A stretch of 64,000 nt of DNA from Nitrospirota bacterium (lineage in GTDB: Bacteria > Nitrospirota > Thermodesulfovibrionia > Thermodesulfovibrionales > JdFR-88), in NCBI GenBank assembly GCA_021813405.1, contig JAKAKS010000018.1, forward strand, positions 18,224-82,223. The letters run 5' to 3'. This document shows positions 56,378 through 64,000 of the stretch, in pieces; the stretch's first letter is position 1; each line of letters starts with the position of its first letter. The position numbers were made by a program, and so were the translations under genes. The notes beneath the pieces are model-generated. The model did no database searches and was not told the origin of the DNA. It saw only the letters and a program-made list of their open reading frames with translations.

Positions 56378-56818
56378 TTATGAAAGGCCCCGGCCCCAAA
56401 AGGCGCCGGGTTCGTTTTGAATCTGATTGTCCATACCGGAAAGACCCCACAAGGCATGTTCTACCTTGCTACGCAATTCTTCGAAAGAAAGCGGCTTCTC
56501 CAGCACGTCAAGCACACCATAATTTTTAAGCATTTCCCTGTACCCTGGCAGGATGCAGGCCGTAAACACTAGCACCTTTGTGTCCGGGAATTCAGCGTAT
56601 TTCCTCTCCAAAAGACCAAACCCGTCCATCTCCGGCATATTCAGGTCCGTCACAAGCAGGTCTATCGGGCAGGTTTTCAGAATGTCCAGCGCACTTCTGC
56701 CGTTGTCGGCCGTGTAGATGTTTACGCTTTTCATGTACATCCTGAGCCCTTCGGAAACGCTGAGAAGAAAAATCTTCTCATCGTCAGCCAGCAGGATGCT
56801 CTTTTCACCTGCGGTCAT
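56378..56818 (-). CDS. Single-domain response regulator (REC)
   Basis: About 146 residues from ATG 56818; ATG 56854 and 56872 are other options. The receiver domain shows ILLADDEK (acidic pair), LLVTDLNMPEMDG with the phospho-Asp, VFTA (Thr switch) and EKPLSF (Lys switch). No output domain, so it works like CheY/Spo0F-type relays or as a stand-alone target of the kinase. A CRP/FNR-like palindrome lies about 56 bp upstream. Confidence 0.9.
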   Translation of the reverse strand: MTAGEKSILLADDEKIFLLSVSEGLRMYMKSVNIYTADNGRSALDILKTCPIDLLVTDLNMPEMDGFGLLERKYAEFPDTKVLVFTACILPGYREMLKNYGVLDVLEKPLSFEELRSKVEHALWGLSGMDNQIQNEPGAFWGRGLS

Positions 56819-56873
56819 CACGTTGGAATCTTCCAATATGCAAGCTTGTTCCATGTAAATAAATGAATGCAAT

Positions 56874-56889
56874 TGTGATGCCAGTCACT
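56874..56889. promoter_or_regulatory. CRP/FNR-type palindrome TGTGA-N6-TCAC (copy 2)
   Basis: TGTGATGCCAGTCACT lies upstream of the single-domain response regulator. A CRP/FNR-family protein is the natural reader, but none is encoded here. Confidence 0.45.
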
Positions 56890-56968
56890 AGACAAAGCGA
56901 AAAAAGATTTAAAACCGGCGTGTTAGGATTTTTAGCTGAAAATGGCGGAGGGAGCCAAGTGCATTATA

Positions 56969-56999
56969 GGTAGTTCATTTTGAACAGGTAATTCATTTT
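56969..56999. repeat. Two direct repeats GGTA(G/A)TTCATTTT, 18 bp apart
   Basis: GGTAGTTCATTTT at 56969-56981 and GGTAATTCATTTT at 56987-56999 sit upstream of the response regulator; the second overlaps the end of the sigma54 activator gene. They may be operator repeats or chance. Confidence 0.35.
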
Positions 57000-58366
57000 A
57001 GGTCGTATTCCTTCAGTTTCCGTTTGAGAGTGGAAAGAGAGATGCCCAGTGCGCGGGACGTCTTGGTATAATTGCCGTAAAGCCTGGCAAGTGAATGTTT
57101 TATATAGTTTTTCTCGATTTCTGCCAACGTGAGTATTTCGTCCCCCTGGAAAAAGCCCTGCTGCCCGCGCAGCTCCGGGTTCCCGGCAACCGACTTTTCA
57201 AGGCTAACAAGAAGGTCAGAGGGCCTCAGGTCATGCATTCCCCTCTGGAGAATCAATGCCCTTTCTATAACGTTTTTCAATTCGCGTATATTGCCGGGCC
57301 ACGGATAGGCAGATAGTTTTTCCAGCTCTTCGCCGGAGATAGTCATCTCGCGTCCTCCTGGCAGTATGGACAGGAAGTAATCGCACAGGGCTCTCATGTC
57401 ACTTTTCCTTTCCCGTAGCGGCGGCATATGTATCCTTATTACACTAAGCCGGTAATACAGATCTTTTCTGAACGCCTCGCCCAGTTCTTTCTCCAGTTCC
57501 CTGCCGGTGGCCGCGATTATCCTTACGTTTACAGACTTTACGGACTCGCTGCCAAGCCGTCTGATCTTTTTTTCTTCGATGGCGCCAAGGAGTTTGGCTT
57601 GCAGGTGGAGGGGAATTTCCCCTATCTCGTCTAAAAAGAGCGTCCCTCCCTCAGCCATTTCGAATATGCTTTTCTTGGAAGCCACTGCCCCGGTAAAAGC
57701 GCCTTTTTCATAACCGAAGAGTTCCGACTCCATGAGATTTTCCGGCAGGGCCGCGCAGTTTATGCTTATAAACGGTGCCTTCCTGAGCGGGCTTTTATAA
57801 TGGATTGCCTTGGCAAGCACGTTTTTGCCGGTGCCGGTCTCGCCGGTAATAAGCACCGGGGCCTCGCTGGACGATGCTGATTCAAGCAGCTTGAGGATTC
57901 CGGACAGGCCCTGGCCGCCTATTAAAACGGCTTCCTTGCTCTCCTTAGCCGTGCGATACTTCTGTAATTGCTCGATCCTTTCAAGCTCGGTGGTCCTCAG
58001 CGCCTGTTCGATGGCAAGGTCCAGTTCCTCCAGTTCGAAGGGCTTTGAAAGATAGTTGAAAGCGCCGGACTTCATGGCCTTTACAGCGCCTTCGAAACTG
58101 GCGTGGGCCGTTATGAAAATGATTTTGGCGTGGTCATTATTGGCAAGGATGGCCCCGCAGAGCGTATCGCCCTCAACGTCCGGCAATCTCTGGTCCAGAA
58201 GGATAATGTCCATATCTCCCCGGGCGCTGGCTGACAGGCCGTCCTTGCCGGTGTTGGCTATTATTACTTCAACAGGGTCCTTTTCCAGGTACTCTTTGAT
58301 GCTCTGGCAGAATATCTTGTCGTCGTCTATTATCAGTATTGTTTTTTTTGCTTTTTGAGCTGGCAT
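56993..58366 (-). CDS. Sigma54-dependent response regulator (NtrC family)
   Basis: 457 residues from ATG 58366 (GGAGG upstream; the TTG at 58381 has none). Receiver (about 10-120; IILLDQRLPDVEG), AAA+ sigma54 domain with Walker A ITGETGTGKN, GAFTGA, GGTLFLDEIGEI and the arginine finger region PPLRERKSD, and a C-terminal Fis helix-turn-helix (GNYTKTSRALGISLSTLKRKL). It activates sigma54 promoters when phosphorylated. The kinase gene upstream ends 20 bp before it. Targets unknown. Confidence 0.96.
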   Translation of the reverse strand: MPAQKAKKTILIIDDDKIFCQSIKEYLEKDPVEVIIANTGKDGLSASARGDMDIILLDQRLPDVEGDTLCGAILANNDHAKIIFITAHASFEGAVKAMKSGAFNYLSKPFELEELDLAIEQALRTTELERIEQLQKYRTAKESKEAVLIGGQGLSGILKLLESASSSEAPVLITGETGTGKNVLAKAIHYKSPLRKAPFISINCAALPENLMESELFGYEKGAFTGAVASKKSIFEMAEGGTLFLDEIGEIPLHLQAKLLGAIEEKKIRRLGSESVKSVNVRIIAATGRELEKELGEAFRKDLYYRLSVIRIHMPPLRERKSDMRALCDYFLSILPGGREMTISGEELEKLSAYPWPGNIRELKNVIERALILQRGMHDLRPSDLLVSLEKSVAGNPELRGQQGFFQGDEILTLAEIEKNYIKHSLARLYGNYTKTSRALGISLSTLKRKLKEYDLK

Positions 58367-58385
58367 AAGCCTCCGAATCAAAATC

Positions 58386-60227
58386 CTATTTATAAAGTGC
58401 CTGTTCAGTTACGTGCGGGATTACAATATGGGCCGCGGTGCCCTCGTTCTTGCGGCTCTCTATATCAATGCTGCCGCCCATGCCCGCCAGCATCTTGCGG
58501 GAGATGACCAGCCCAAGGCCTGTCCCATTGGGTTTTGTGGTGCGGAAAGGCCTGAACAGTTCCTTTATCTGGTTCGGAGCCATGCCGGCGCCATTGTCGG
58601 CCACAGTTATCCTTATCCCGGTGCCGCAAAGGGCCGCGGTTATGGAAATAAACGGGTCTCCCCTGCCAGCAAGGGAATCGATTGAATTTGCCACTATATT
58701 TATAAGCACTTGCTGCAAGGCCCTCGGGTCTGCCATGGCGCATTCCACGCCTTGCGATACATCCGCCCGGATGGTAATCCCTTTTTGGGCCGCATCCACC
58801 TGCACCATGGAGATGAAATCGGATATGAAAGGGCGCAGCTGCACCGGCTTTATATCGAGGCTTTCGTACATGTTAAAACTCTTCAGTGTCCATAAAATTG
58901 ATTCTATCCTGGATACCTCGCCTATGGCGCGGGCCACGTACTCGGCAACGGACTCCGCAGGTATAGTGCCAAGCCGCGCTTTCAGCACGTTCAGCGTCAT
59001 TTTAATTGCGTTTACGGGGTTGCCTAACTCATGCCTTAATCCGGAGAATACATACCCCAGGTTGTTCATGGACTCAACCGTGCCGGCTATGGACTCCAGC
59101 CTGAGCTTTTCGGTTATGTCCTCCGCCATCACCAGGAAATACCGGGGCTTGCCGTCTTCACCGCGTATCAGCGAGAAGGTCATATTGGTCCATGCCGTGC
59201 CGCCCTCCTTCGTCAAATAACGCTGCTGCATTTTTAAAAAGGGAGTGCTTTCCTCAAGCAGCTTTGTAAGCGCGGAGACGCAGGCGGTTAAGTCTGCGGG
59301 GTGAGTCATGTTTAATAAGGCCATGTGAGCAATCTCTGCTTCCGTATACCCCAGCAGGCCGCAAAGGACTGCGTTGGCCCTTATTATCTTTCCGGTAAGG
59401 TCCAGGATAGCCATACCCAAAGGCCCTTCCTCGAATATCTTCCTGAAGCGCTCCATATTTTCCTGTAGAGCAGTTAAGGCATTTTTCTTTCTTGTCACAT
59501 CCCTGATTATTCCTATTGCGTTCCATTTGCCAGACAGGTTGATTGCGGAGAGTGAGATTTCAATCGGGAATTCCTCACCGTCCTTTCTGACGGCGGACAG
59601 TTCCATCATCTTGCCTATCACATCTCCCTGGCCGTCCTTAACGAATTTTTCGAACCCGCGCCTGAATTGCGCATGCAAGGCCGGCGGCAGCAGCTTGTGC
59701 ATTTCCTTGCCTCGCATCTCGGTGAAGCTGTACCCGAATATCTTTTCTGCGGCCTTATTCCAAAATACTGTCTCGCCTTTTTCGTTTATCTGGATAATGG
59801 CGTAGGATGCTGCATTGGCCGAACCCTCTGCAAGTGCCCTGAATTTTTCGTTGTTTTCTGATATTGACCGCTCTGTATATGTGATATCGCGGACATTAAC
59901 TATCACCAGGGCCTCAGGCCGGTGCTCCACATAGGTGAAAGTGAGTTCAACAGGCCGCAGGCTGCCGTCTTTCTTTTTGAATGAGCACTGCATTGAGAGG
60001 TTCCTGCTCTTTTTCAGCTTGGGAACGCTCTTTTTCCAGGAGGCAAGGCTGCCTAAGCCGGAAAATATGTCTGTTAAGGCAGTCCCGGCAAGTTCTGTGC
60101 GGCGGTAGCCAAGGCCATGCAATGCAGCCTCATTGCAGTGAATGATGAGGGCCGAGTCGGGTTGCATGATAAGCACCGGCTCCGCGCAGGCCGCCATGAA
60201 TTCTTTAAAAAGGCCGGAAATTCTCAT
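58386..60227 (-). CDS. PAS sensor histidine kinase
   Basis: 613 residues, no clear membrane segment, so cytoplasmic. Three PAS domains (about 10-130, 135-255, 258-375), then the phosphoacceptor region VFSGLRHELGNPVNAIKMTL with the His, and HATPase (LINIVANSIDSLAG for the N-box, VADNGAGM for G1, GTGLGLVISRKML for G2). It probably phosphorylates the sigma54 regulator encoded next. The ligand is not evident; PAS domains may bind heme, flavin or nothing. TATAAT lies about 50-60 bp upstream. Confidence 0.95.
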   Translation of the reverse strand: MRISGLFKEFMAACAEPVLIMQPDSALIIHCNEAALHGLGYRRTELAGTALTDIFSGLGSLASWKKSVPKLKKSRNLSMQCSFKKKDGSLRPVELTFTYVEHRPEALVIVNVRDITYTERSISENNEKFRALAEGSANAASYAIIQINEKGETVFWNKAAEKIFGYSFTEMRGKEMHKLLPPALHAQFRRGFEKFVKDGQGDVIGKMMELSAVRKDGEEFPIEISLSAINLSGKWNAIGIIRDVTRKKNALTALQENMERFRKIFEEGPLGMAILDLTGKIIRANAVLCGLLGYTEAEIAHMALLNMTHPADLTACVSALTKLLEESTPFLKMQQRYLTKEGGTAWTNMTFSLIRGEDGKPRYFLVMAEDITEKLRLESIAGTVESMNNLGYVFSGLRHELGNPVNAIKMTLNVLKARLGTIPAESVAEYVARAIGEVSRIESILWTLKSFNMYESLDIKPVQLRPFISDFISMVQVDAAQKGITIRADVSQGVECAMADPRALQQVLINIVANSIDSLAGRGDPFISITAALCGTGIRITVADNGAGMAPNQIKELFRPFRTTKPNGTGLGLVISRKMLAGMGGSIDIESRKNEGTAAHIVIPHVTEQALYK

Positions 60228-60351
60228 ACCCCGGCTCAGGCGTACATGAACCGGTTATTCCCTCCATTACCAATTATATTGTGCGCCCGGGCATGAAAGT
60301 CCTGACTTTAAGATACGGCAACCGGATTAAAAATTCAACCCATAATAGTAT

Positions 60352-61491
60352 TTAGCGGCCTGTGACGCGGGCGAGGATTTTTTCCAGCTCCAGCGCGTTT
60401 TTATCTATGTCGAACAACCTCTTTACCTTCTGCCGGCCGTTTAGTGAAAACCTTTCCCTTAAAGCGGGATCGATTATAAGTTGCCCGATTTTTGAGGCCA
60501 GGTCCTCATGGTCGTCCGGGGTAAAAAGGAAGCCATCCACATCGTCCGTTATGACCTCCGCAGCACCCCCGGCCCGCGCCCCTATTGTTGCCGTGCCCGC
60601 GGCCAGGGATTCCGCCAGTACAAGCCCAAGCCCTTCGGCAGGGGAGGGCAGCACGCTTATGTCGAATATCTTGTAAAAAGGGGCTATGTCCGGCTCGAAC
60701 CCGCATATCGTCAGCCTGCCGGGCTCAAGCCCGTTTTCGGCGGCAAGTTTTTTAAGCGGCTCCCGCGCGTCTTCATCGCAGCCTACGGCGATAAGATTGA
60801 ATTCTCTGCTGACCTGGCTTAACGCCCTGAAAAGTATCTCATGCCGTTTGGCCGACAGCCTCCCCGGCCTTATCGAGTTCTTGTGAAACCTGGCGACAAT
60901 GCCTATATTTATAACGCCGGGGTGCGAGTACTTCCGCCTTGCCAGCTCAATTTTTTCGGGGGCCGGGTGTTCAAAACTGGGAATGTCTATTCCGCCATTG
61001 ACTACTCCTATCCTGGATTCCGGCAGCCGGCCTGCAAGCAGCCCCCTTTTAACAGCGTTGGAGACGGCAATGGTGTAATCAGCCGACGTCCAGTCCAGCC
61101 ATGCCTTTAAAAAAGGGGCCGGGCCGGGAAGGCAATGACGGAAAAATATTATCCTGGAATTCAGACCGAGGGCCCTGGATGCGGCAGCCATGTGCCTGCC
61201 CCTTGAATCGTGCGGGTTAATTACGGCCACCTGCTCTTCAAAACAGAACCTGACCAGCCTGAGGCACTGGCCCAGGCTGAACTTCCTCTTGACCGGGAAC
61301 ACCTCAAAACCGGCGCCAACGGCTCTTGCCATGAGGGCGCAGTCATCAACACATGCCCAGATGATCCTGTGCCCTCTGGCCTTCAGCTTTTTAAAAAACT
61401 CGAAGGCAAGCATATCCGCCCCGCCCTTGCATGTACCGGATTGAATGGTCATGATGGAAAGCGGGCGGACCGGGAGCGCAGCCTCAGGCAT
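60352..61491 (-). CDS. Glycosyltransferase family 4 (GT-B)
   Basis: About 379 residues from ATG 61491, with GGGAGG 9 nt upstream. Rossmann-type halves; the C-terminal donor site reads PSPAEGLGLVLAESLAAGTATIGARAGGAAEVI with the EX7E-like pattern of GT4. N-terminal GTCKGGADMLAFEFFKKLKARGH is an acceptor-side loop. It transfers a sugar from NDP-sugar to a cell-surface or lipid acceptor. It overlaps the PIG-L gene by 8 bp, forming a glycan modification pair. Confidence 0.92.
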   Translation of the reverse strand: MPEAALPVRPLSIMTIQSGTCKGGADMLAFEFFKKLKARGHRIIWACVDDCALMARAVGAGFEVFPVKRKFSLGQCLRLVRFCFEEQVAVINPHDSRGRHMAAASRALGLNSRIIFFRHCLPGPAPFLKAWLDWTSADYTIAVSNAVKRGLLAGRLPESRIGVVNGGIDIPSFEHPAPEKIELARRKYSHPGVINIGIVARFHKNSIRPGRLSAKRHEILFRALSQVSREFNLIAVGCDEDAREPLKKLAAENGLEPGRLTICGFEPDIAPFYKIFDISVLPSPAEGLGLVLAESLAAGTATIGARAGGAAEVITDDVDGFLFTPDDHEDLASKIGQLIIDPALRERFSLNGRQKVKRLFDIDKNALELEKILARVTGR

Positions 61492-62206
61492 TAAAGGCGC
61501 CCTCCCAAAGCTCACGGTATTTTGAAGCCCTGTGCCTCATGAAACACTCGGCATATTCCCCGCAGGCCATGGTGATGCCGCGAAACCTGTTAAGCCCCTC
61601 AACAGCAGCAAGCCAGTCGTTTGCGGCCGTCTGGCTTTTAAAGGCGGACACTGCTTTAATCTTCCTCTCCATGACGGCTGAGATGTCAATGGCCAGGTTT
61701 GGCACAAGCGGCGTCCAAACCTCGTAAGCGCAAACTGTAAAATCCAAACCGCTCTTCTTCTGCGCCAGGCACAGGTAGTTGTTCACGGCAAGATGGTCGT
61801 TGTGCCGGTCAAACAGGGAAGGCAGATATACAGTATCAGGCCTGAATTCCCTGATGGTTGCCGCAAGCTTTTCCGCTATTTCCGGATGCGAGCCGAGCGA
61901 CTTGTCTTCATATTCCAGAAAAATTTTCTCTGATATGCCCAGTATTGAAATTGCGGCATCGGCCTCTTTCCTGCGTTCAGGCGTGCAGCCCGCGAAATAA
62001 ACGGCCATCACCGGATCGCCCTGCATGGTGTGTTTTATGATTGCCCCGCCGCAACCGATAGATTCGTCATCTATGTGGGGGGCAAGCACAAGCACCTTCC
62101 CTGCTTCCGGCGAATCCAGCTTGGCAGGCGACGCTTTCAGCTCCGGCGCGATTGCCTCGTACAGGGCGCTCACGTGCTTCCATTTAAGCCGTTTGGGCAG
62201 TTTCAT
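61484..62206 (-). CDS. PIG-L family deacetylase
   Basis: 240 residues. APHIDDESIGCGGAI holds the zinc-binding His-Asp-Asp set, DRHNDHLAVN the second zinc His. Such enzymes remove N-acetyl from GlcNAc units in glycans, glycolipids or small-molecule thiols. Next to a glycosyltransferase, hence likely acts on the same glycan or lipid. TATAAT lies 14 nt before the start. Confidence 0.92.
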   Translation of the reverse strand: MKLPKRLKWKHVSALYEAIAPELKASPAKLDSPEAGKVLVLAPHIDDESIGCGGAIIKHTMQGDPVMAVYFAGCTPERRKEADAAISILGISEKIFLEYEDKSLGSHPEIAEKLAATIREFRPDTVYLPSLFDRHNDHLAVNNYLCLAQKKSGLDFTVCAYEVWTPLVPNLAIDISAVMERKIKAVSAFKSQTAANDWLAAVEGLNRFRGITMACGEYAECFMRHRASKYRELWEGAFNA

Positions 62207-62268
62207 TTCGGAATTGAAATATTATAACGGATAGGCGTTTGTTATAAGGAAGAATTGAATAAAAAAAG

Positions 62269-62341
62269 CTCCTGGGGAGGGATTCGAACCCCCGACATGG
62301 TGGTTAACAGCCACCCGCTCTGCCGGCTGAGCTACCCAGGA
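62269..62341 (-). tRNA. tRNA-Asn (anticodon GTT)
   Basis: A full 73-nt cloverleaf: acceptor TCCTGGG/CCCAGGA, D arm, anticodon stem GGTGG/CCACC with loop CTGTTAA, T arm with TTCGAAT, discriminator G as expected for Asn. CCA is not encoded. A run of seven T just after the 3' end serves as terminator. Confidence 0.97.
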
Positions 62342-62350
62342 ACGACCTAT

Positions 62351-62380
62351 TTTATAGCAGAATTTTCGGTGAGTTGTCAA
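62351..62380 (-). promoter_or_regulatory. Promoter of tRNA-Asn
   Basis: Minus strand has TTGACA (62375-62380), an 18-bp spacer ending TGC, and TATAAA (62351-62356). This is the strongest sigma70 promoter seen in the window; it starts transcription a few bases before the tRNA. Confidence 0.8.
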
Positions 62381-62419
62381 TTTTTCAGTAGTCCGCAGAA
62401 GAGAGCTAGCGGGCCGCCC

Positions 62420-64000
62420 TTAAATCTCGGAAAGCCTGGAGAAGTCTGCTATCGAAAGCGCCAGCGCCCATATGGCCCCAAGCAGCGCCAGCCTGTTGTC
62501 GCGCACCGCGGCGTTTTTGTCCATTACAAGCACCGCGTCGAAAAACTCGTTTATTGAAACGTTCAACTCCAGAAGCGTTTCCATCGCTCTTTCATAGTCC
62601 GCCATCGCGGCAAGTTCCCGCACTTTTTCCCGCACGCCTGTGAATGCGCGGTACAGCGCGGCCTCTTTTTCTTCCTTCAGCAGCTTTTCATGCACCTCGG
62701 TGATTGCGCGGTCCGCGATTATATTTCTTACCCGCTTCATGGCCATAAGAAAGGTGCCGTATCCTCCGGCTCTCTTGAAACGCACGATTGCGTCCATCCT
62801 GCCGGGCAGGTCTTTCAGCGGCACTGATGCGGACATTTTTATGACGGATTCTATAACGTCCGGGGCGTACCCTCTCGCTTCCAGTATCTGCGGCAGGCGA
62901 GATTCCAGGAACCTGAATATCTCCGATTTCAGGGCTTCGTTGCCTTCCTGCCCAAGGCCCGCCGCCGCCCAATCTATAAGACGGCCCAGCGTTAAATCCT
63001 GGCCGCCTTCAAGCAGGATGTTTTCGACGGCTATGGCCTGCCTTCTAAGCGCAAACGGGTCTTCGGAGCCTGTTGGCGCCAGCCCAAGATAGAAAAACGA
63101 CGCTATGTTATCAAGCCTGTCGGCCAATGCCAGCACCGTTGCTGCCGGGCTGGAGGGCAGGGCACCTCCGGTAAACCGGGGCAGATATTGTTCCATTATG
63201 GCGTCTGCAACCGTTTCAGGCTCGCCGCCGGCCAGGGCGTAATAACGCCCCATAATCCCCTGAAGCTCCGGGAACTCCTTTACAACGCCGCTTACAAGGT
63301 CCGCCTTGGCAAGCCGCGCGGCCCTTTCAACCTCCCGGTAAATCTCCGGGCATACCGCCTGCGCTATTTTTGAAGCAATCGCCTGAAGCCGGAGCGTTTT
63401 GTCGTAAAGGCTGCCAAGCTTTTCATGGTAGGCAACTTTTTTCAGGTCGTCCACCCTGTCTGCAAGTTTTCTGGAAAGGTCTTCGCGGTAATAGAACCGG
63501 GCGTCCTCAAACCGGGCCTTTATCACCCGTTCGGCCCCGCCGCGCACAACCAGCGAGTTTTCCTTCAGGGTATTGCTGATCACTATAAAATTATTTAAAA
63601 GGCGGCCTTTGTCGTCTTTTACGGCAAAGTACTTCTGGTGCCCCTTCATCACGGTTATTAGAAGCTCGTCTGGCAGCTCAAGGTATTCCCTGGGGAATTC
63701 ACATAGCACGCCAACCGGGTATTCCACCAGGTTCACCACCGTGCCAGCCAGTTCCTCATCCGGCGCGGGAACGCCTTCAACAGTTGCCGCAAGCCGGTTT
63801 AAGTCCGCCTCTATAAGGGCGCGCCGTTTTTCAGGCTCCACTATGATAAAACTGGTTTCAAGCGAGCTCTTGTAAAGCCCGGCCTCCCTCACCTGGAACG
63901 CAACCGGAGAAAGGAAACGGTGGCCGCGGGTTATGTTTGCGCTTTTCACGCCGTCAAGCTCAAACTCGATCACATCGGAGTCCAGCAGGGCCAGTATCCA
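62420..64000 (-). CDS. glyS: Glycyl-tRNA synthetase beta subunit, C-terminal part (cut by window end)
   Basis: At least 517 residues are visible; the gene runs past the window. Family text: VVNLVEYPVGVLCEFPREYLELP, VMKGHQKYFAVKD, FYREDLSRKLADRVDDLKKVAYHEKLGS, and DPFALRRQAIAVENILL. The beta subunit binds tRNA-Gly and works with GlyQ as a heterotetramer. The C-terminal anticodon-binding end finishes at LSEI. The GlyQ gene would be further upstream, outside view. Confidence 0.97.
   Translation of the reverse strand, partial: WILALLDSDVIEFELDGVKSANITRGHRFLSPVAFQVREAGLYKSSLETSFIIVEPEKRRALIEADLNRLAATVEGVPAPDEELAGTVVNLVEYPVGVLCEFPREYLELPDELLITVMKGHQKYFAVKDDKGRLLNNFIVISNTLKENSLVVRGGAERVIKARFEDARFYYREDLSRKLADRVDDLKKVAYHEKLGSLYDKTLRLQAIASKIAQAVCPEIYREVERAARLAKADLVSGVVKEFPELQGIMGRYYALAGGEPETVADAIMEQYLPRFTGGALPSSPAATVLALADRLDNIASFFYLGLAPTGSEDPFALRRQAIAVENILLEGGQDLTLGRLIDWAAAGLGQEGNEALKSEIFRFLESRLPQILEARGYAPDVIESVIKMSASVPLKDLPGRMDAIVRFKRAGGYGTFLMAMKRVRNIIADRAITEVHEKLLKEEKEAALYRAFTGVREKVRELAAMADYERAMETLLELNVSINEFFDAVLVMDKNAAVRDNRLALLGAIWALALSIADFSRLSEI

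Overview
The window carries a compact, almost fully coding chromosomal segment of a diderm (Gram-negative-type) bacterium. Outer-membrane and export genes are plentiful (TamA/TamB, LolA, a type II secretion core, signal-peptide lipoproteins, an octaheme c-type cytochrome). Arg is often AGG and Ile often ATA. A two-CW protein, DUF3047, PA2779-type proteins and many PAS sensors fit a Nitrospirota- or Desulfobacterota-like lineage; this placement is inference only. There is no insertion sequence, prophage, CRISPR array or rRNA. The window cuts rtcB at the left edge and glyS at the right edge.

Layout. 1-3.0 kb: end of RtcB RNA ligase and a two-gene polysaccharide O-acetylation unit (AlgI-like MBOAT, AlgX/J-like partner). 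3.0-12.5 kb, plus strand: macrodomain protein, cell-wall amidase, then an overlapping run D-aminoacylase / class-I glutamine amidotransferase-like hydrolase / AI-2E-type permease / release-factor-like protein, then an oligopeptide-binding lipoprotein and a repeat protein with a kinase-like fragment. 12.5-16.5 kb, minus strand: small protein, CBS protein with a Cys/His insert, HAO-like octaheme cytochrome with an extreme Arg/Lys tail, TPR protein, lipoprotein. 16.5-23 kb: pncC-ligA-PHP phosphatase, DUF2400, polar amino-acid ABC transporter. 23-28 kb: a c-di-GMP-I riboswitch with a terminator, a short leader ORF and two tandem HD-GYP/PAS proteins, the second ending in GGDEF. 28-38 kb: threonine ammonia-lyase, DUF3047, GNAT/acyl-CoA synthetase fusion, zinc-ribbon/pilin-like protein, scpA-lolA-tsaD, a diguanylate cyclase, Hsp20. 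38-50.7 kb, minus strand: acyltransferase and tamA-tamB-gspC-gspD-gspE-gspF. 50.7-64 kb, minus strand: aldo/keto reductase, zwf, VOC protein, PA2778/PA2779-like peptidase cluster, two-CW protein, response regulators and a PAS kinase, glycosyltransferase and PIG-L deacetylase, tRNA-Asn, glyS.

Most notable: (i) the riboswitch looks like a transcriptional OFF switch on a c-di-GMP phosphodiesterase, which would give positive feedback; (ii) the HAO-like cytochrome has about 95 C-terminal residues of which about half are Lys/Arg; (iii) GspD has an added C-terminal domain resembling a subtilase propeptide; (iv) several genes have an extended -10 box 5-9 nt before the start codon and no Shine-Dalgarno sequence, suggesting leaderless mRNAs.
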